This document shows, one piece after another, positions 60,200 to 64,000 of a stretch of DNA of 64,000 nucleotides (the first letter of the stretch is position 1; each line of letters opens with the position of its first letter). The stretch is taken from positions 30,786,214 through 30,850,213 of the forward strand of contig CM049320.1 of assembly GCA_026874595.1 (NCBI GenBank), in the 5' to 3' direction. Under the pieces are notes generated by a model. It saw only the letters and a list, made by a program, of their open reading frames with translations. It did no database searches and was not told the origin of the DNA. The position numbers and the translations under genes were made by a program. This stretch comes from Sipunculus nudus (lineage: Eukaryota > Annelida > Sipuncula > Golfingiida > Sipunculidae).

Positions 60200-61024
60200 C
60201 GACTCATTTTGTCCCTACATACACGAAATTACACATTGGAACTAAGTGACACAATCATGTTCTTTAGCGAACGATACACACAGTGGGATGGATATGGCAG
60301 AGTTGCACACCTCTTCAAAAATCCTCTATGAAATTCGTTCCACCCTTTCGAATGACATTGATGAGGGGGAAACCAGTACCAGTCACAATGATCACAACGG
60401 ACGGCACCGAGGCCAGGACGTATAAAAAATTAATAGATGTGAGAATATACGTATTCCTCGACTGAGAAGTAATCCCAACATATTCAACGAAGGGTACAAT
60501 GAATACAATACGATATATCAAATATTGTTATATAGGCCTACAAAACACACACTATGTTAACGCAATGAAAATTAGGTAAATATATCAATAATTCATTTGA
60601 AAATATTAGCAGCTAAGCCAAATTAGAGGCAATATGGTTGAAAATTTTCCAAAGTGTCAAAGTGTTATGGCTATTGCTCAAAGTGACACCAAAAGCGAAA
60701 ACCCTATGCTGGAGCAATTTGCTACTCCCGAAGTTGAGGGCAGAGATACGTGTTATACATGGGCTGCTAAAAGTATACCCGGGTTATCTGTATTTGAAGT
60801 GTGGATAAAGCGGAGTAGGAAGAACTTGGACATTTATTGCCATTGATTACTTACTTCACCATGCTGCCGCAGAAGATTAGATTAATATTCCTTTGTGTGA
60901 GGAAAGATGAGGACGAGCAGTTATGGCCCAGAGCTTGGTAAGTAAATATACCCTATTCAGTCCCGACAATGATCCCCGAAATTCAAGTGCTTCAACCTCA
61001 TGATTTTAAAATTGATGCTTTGTC

Positions 61025-61027
<3 letters not shown>
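60200..61027. other. U4 segment partly deleted in U2, no gene
   Basis: 60200-60640 is missing from U2 but present in U1 (about 13810-14220) and U3 (about 41370-41790). 60634-60846 has an open frame ('MVENFPKCQSVMAI…') whose counterpart in U2 (23361-23564) is also open, while U1 and U3 differ. It might be a further exon but has no recognisable domain. Confidence 0.45.

Positions 61028-61056
<29 letters not shown>
61028..61056. repeat. (TA)n microsatellite, empty site of PLE1 in U4
   Basis: Short TA run after 'gatgctttgtcataa', the inverted form of the flank next to PLE1 in U1. Confidence 0.9.
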
Positions 61057-61060
<4 letters not shown>

Positions 61061-61069
61061 TACTGGAGT

Positions 61070-62520
61070 TTGTAGTTACTTTTTAACTTTGCTAATAAAC
61101 TGGTAAATGGCGAACTATTTTTTTTAAATAACTGGTGAAAACGTGTACATACATGAAGATTTGCTTGACGTCTTGCATATTGGTCAGCCTATGTACCCTG
61201 GTACCAGAATTACAGAAGAAATATTAACCACGTCAGTTTGATGTACAGTGTCTACCTTCACCAAGTGCCTGCATACTTTTCAACTCTTTACCAAGGTGTA
61301 GCTTGTTGCGGGTATGTATCTGCTGTAATTACATTGCGGTGCACCAGAGACCCAAAATTAAACGTGTGGAAAGCATTGGGTAAATAACACCAGGTTGACA
61401 TAATGTGTTGTGCCTCGCTGGTGTTAAGAAATATTATTGAAATTAAACATTGATGTGAAGAATTTACAGTTTACTGTTTCCGTTTTTATAGGTATGTAAG
61501 GGGTAATGGTTGCTTTAGTGATTTAAAGTGTGACCAAAATATGACTACCTGAATGAAATAGACGACGAATAATCATAGTTAGTTCCCTTATGATCCAGCG
61601 TCCTTTCCCAAGGGCCTCGTGTCGATGATTCTTTTATTACATACTTATGCTGTATAAAAGTAACCAACACCATCTGTCATGTCGGGAAGAGGATATGTGC
61701 CTTCGTGAACGAGTGAACTGCCATTATAACCAGGAAAAAGGATCGAAAAGAAATTGTGTTTGTACAAGATTGTATTATATATGATCGTAGACGTCAATCT
61801 TTGAAGCTTATCTTGGAAGTTTCATATTGCTGGTTGAAAAGTCGGGATCTATTGGCCGTGGACATAGACAAATGTGTAATTCTTTAATGAGTAAGCTCAT
61901 CAGTAAATGATCACGCCGAATGACGTCAAACAAAGCCAGGAAATGTAGCCTGATATACCAGAAGATTCAATTTGCATGACGAGATATCTCATATAAAAAG
62001 CTTTGCATTAAAAGGCACCGGATTTGTGCAAGATTGGGTGTTAGATACCTGATAAGCATCAATTATATAAGACGAAGCTGAACTTTTCATGTCAAGTAAA
62101 AGAACATATATTGACAATCATCATCTTCGTCCAGCGGCTTAAAACTTAATGACAGTGCCCTTTACCAAATCCTCCTGTGTACAAAATCATGTTCGAAGTT
62201 AAGTCTAATTTTGATATCTTAAATTGGTATTTATAATACTGGACTATAGATGATGCATTAAATAGTGTAACCATCTGAGTATAATATGTTACCTATGCAC
62301 TTTGATGTTATATTCTCAGCATAGTATGTATAATGATTGCTTATTGCATTTCGGTTATATTTTTGAGCGTATATCATCATGGATTTTTCATTTATATTGT
62401 AACAATTTGAATGTGATATGTTCACGAAATCGCTAATTCTTATCATAGTGTGTATAATAATTGTTGATTGTATTTCAATTATTTTAGGCCATATATCATC
62501 AGGGATTCAACAAAATACAA
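61070..62520. other. U4 module without gene
   Basis: Inverted match to U3 37890-39770 and partly U1. U2 lacks about 1 kb of it. No conserved frame. Confidence 0.6.
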
Positions 62521-62521
62521 A

Positions 62522-62526
62522 TTAAA

Positions 62527-62585
<59 letters not shown>

Positions 62586-62590
62586 TTTAT
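62522..62590. repeat. (ATT)n microsatellite
   Basis: ATT array, inverted counterpart of 37806-37885. Confidence 0.95.
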
Positions 62591-62807
62591 TAATTGTTCA
62601 TGTTGGTGTCTATGAACAGAAAGGCTCATCATACACCGGCAAACCATTGAGAGATCGAATAATTTTCATAGAACCGTGGTCCTGCACTTGGAAGCAGTTA
62701 GGAAGTGCAGTATCATCCCGTTTAATCTTCCCGAGAATTTCATAAGACGACAAAGTAACATAAACTGTAAGTAGTTAACAGTGATGTATACGTGGGTTAA
62801 TACATGA

Positions 62808-62833
62808 CTCTCTCTCTCTCTCTCTCTCTCTCT

Positions 62834-62895
<62 letters not shown>
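62808..62895. repeat. Palindromic (TC)n(TA)n(GA)n microsatellite, U4
   Basis: TC run, one 'ttt' interruption, TA run, GA run. Same architecture and flank ('acatgac') as 22561-22663. Confidence 0.9.
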
Positions 62896-62896
<1 letters not shown>

Positions 62897-62899
62897 CTA

Positions 62900-64000
62900 T
62901 CTCAGAATCTGCTTATAAAAGCAAGGAGTGCATATAAAACCCTTTCTGTACTTATGTCAGTAAATGCAATAGTTCACGAGATTATCGGTATCTATGTAAA
63001 TTCAAATTTAGAACAATTTAGAATGATATTTCAACCTGGTAATGACTGATAGATTTCATGATGATAGAAGAATGATTTCCAAATTCTAGTTATATTTTTT
63101 TACATAAATATACATCCTTTCTACATCTACCAGATGTACTTAGGTACCCTTTTATTTAACATAACTGGGGACAGAACTCTTGTTGCAAAGGTATTGTTTC
63201 AAATTGGATTATACTGGTAAAGAGCAAACTAAAGAGCACACATTTTTTCAAACTTTCTTCGTTTGATTCACACATGGACTAAGAAGAAAATTCACATTTT
63301 AACCATTTATTCATGCTGTTAAAACGATCGACACTGAATGTGATACATATAGTTTCATATTCGTTGTAACCTGCATGCACTTGTAAATTTTTGTTACAAC
63401 ATTGCTACAATAGAAATATAATACGGAACAATGTTTTGCAATCCTACATTAACGCATTCTCATATACATACAATATATACACACCAGAGTCTGCTTATAA
63501 AGGCAAAGAGTGCATATCAAACCCTTACTGTACTTATGTAAAAATAAACGCAATAGTTCACGAGATGATCGGTATCTATGTACAATAAAGATTTAGAACA
63601 CGGAAAGGAATGATATTTCAACCTGGTAATGACTGATAGTTTTCATGATAAATGAAGACTGATTTCCACATTGCTATTTTTATTTTTACATAATTATCTA
63701 TCATTTTCTACATCTGCCAGATGAATTAAGGTGCACTTTTATTTAACATAACTAGAAACAAAACTCTTGTTGCTTAGGTATTGTTTTAAATTGGATTATA
63801 CAGGTAAAGAGAAAGCTAAAGAGCCTTCATTTTTCAAATTCTCTTCGTTTAATACACACAGGGATTAAGCATAAAATTCTCATATTCACCATTTGATTAA
63901 TAGCTGTTCAAAAAATCGATAGTGAATGTGGTACATTTAGTTAATATTTTAGTAACCTACTTGTACCTGTTAATATTTGTTACAACATTGCTACAATAGA
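62900..64000. repeat. Tandem ~600-bp duplication, U4 (inverted, continues past window)
   Basis: Two similar halves ('aatgatatttcaacctggtaat', 'gatgatcggtatctatgta', 'gttacaacattgctacaata') mirroring the U2 pair at 21205-22545. Confidence 0.75.

Overview
The window is animal nuclear DNA. It is about two-thirds A+T, full of (TA)n, (GA)n and (AAT)n microsatellites, with intron-like splice signals, tRNA-derived SINEs and Penelope-like retroelements. Dispersed repeats with GGACGG-rich tails and a 'GGGGGCATAAAA' end are, from general knowledge, typical of bivalve molluscs. I therefore infer a marine bivalve; no species can be named from the sequence alone.

Most of the window is one segmental-duplication cluster built from a ~10-12 kb unit. 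In order, the unit holds an upstream module, an intronless seven-transmembrane (7TM) receptor gene, a microsatellite-rich module, two exons of an EGF/transmembrane gene on the opposite strand, a 19-bp minisatellite and a tRNA-derived SINE. There are four main copies: U1 (about 6.7-16.1 kb), U2 (18.6-31 kb), U3 (33.2-47.3 kb) and U4 (52.5-64 kb, inverted). U2 and U4 face each other as a large imperfect inverted repeat (about 21.27-31.09 kb against 52.49-64.00 kb) around a ~21 kb spacer. U4 is still matching U2 where the window ends.

The clearest gene is the 328-residue 7TM receptor at 19627-20613. The U3 paralogue (34716-35693) has one in-frame stop in its extracellular N-terminus but an intact 7TM core. 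The U1 paralogue (about 7981-8880) is a frameshifted relic. The EGF/transmembrane exon pair reads through only in U2; the U1, U3 and U4 copies carry indels or stops. A third exon, open only in U4 (54271-54474, minus), encodes a C-terminal domain I do not recognise.

Four Penelope-like element (PLE) fragments punctuate the units, mostly inside (TA)n tracts whose empty counterparts survive in sister units. The fragment at 10.77-11.88 kb ends in a near-perfect type I hammerhead ribozyme (minus strand, 10850-10794); a decayed copy lies at 36931-36987. Other mobile DNA includes a SINE with a 17-bp target-site duplication (47732-48094), a candidate solo LTR (about 50908-51719) and a 2-kb internally repetitive dispersed element (16.3-18.3 kb). 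The stretches 1-6.7 kb, 31.4-33.2 kb and 48.1-50.3 kb hold no gene I can support.
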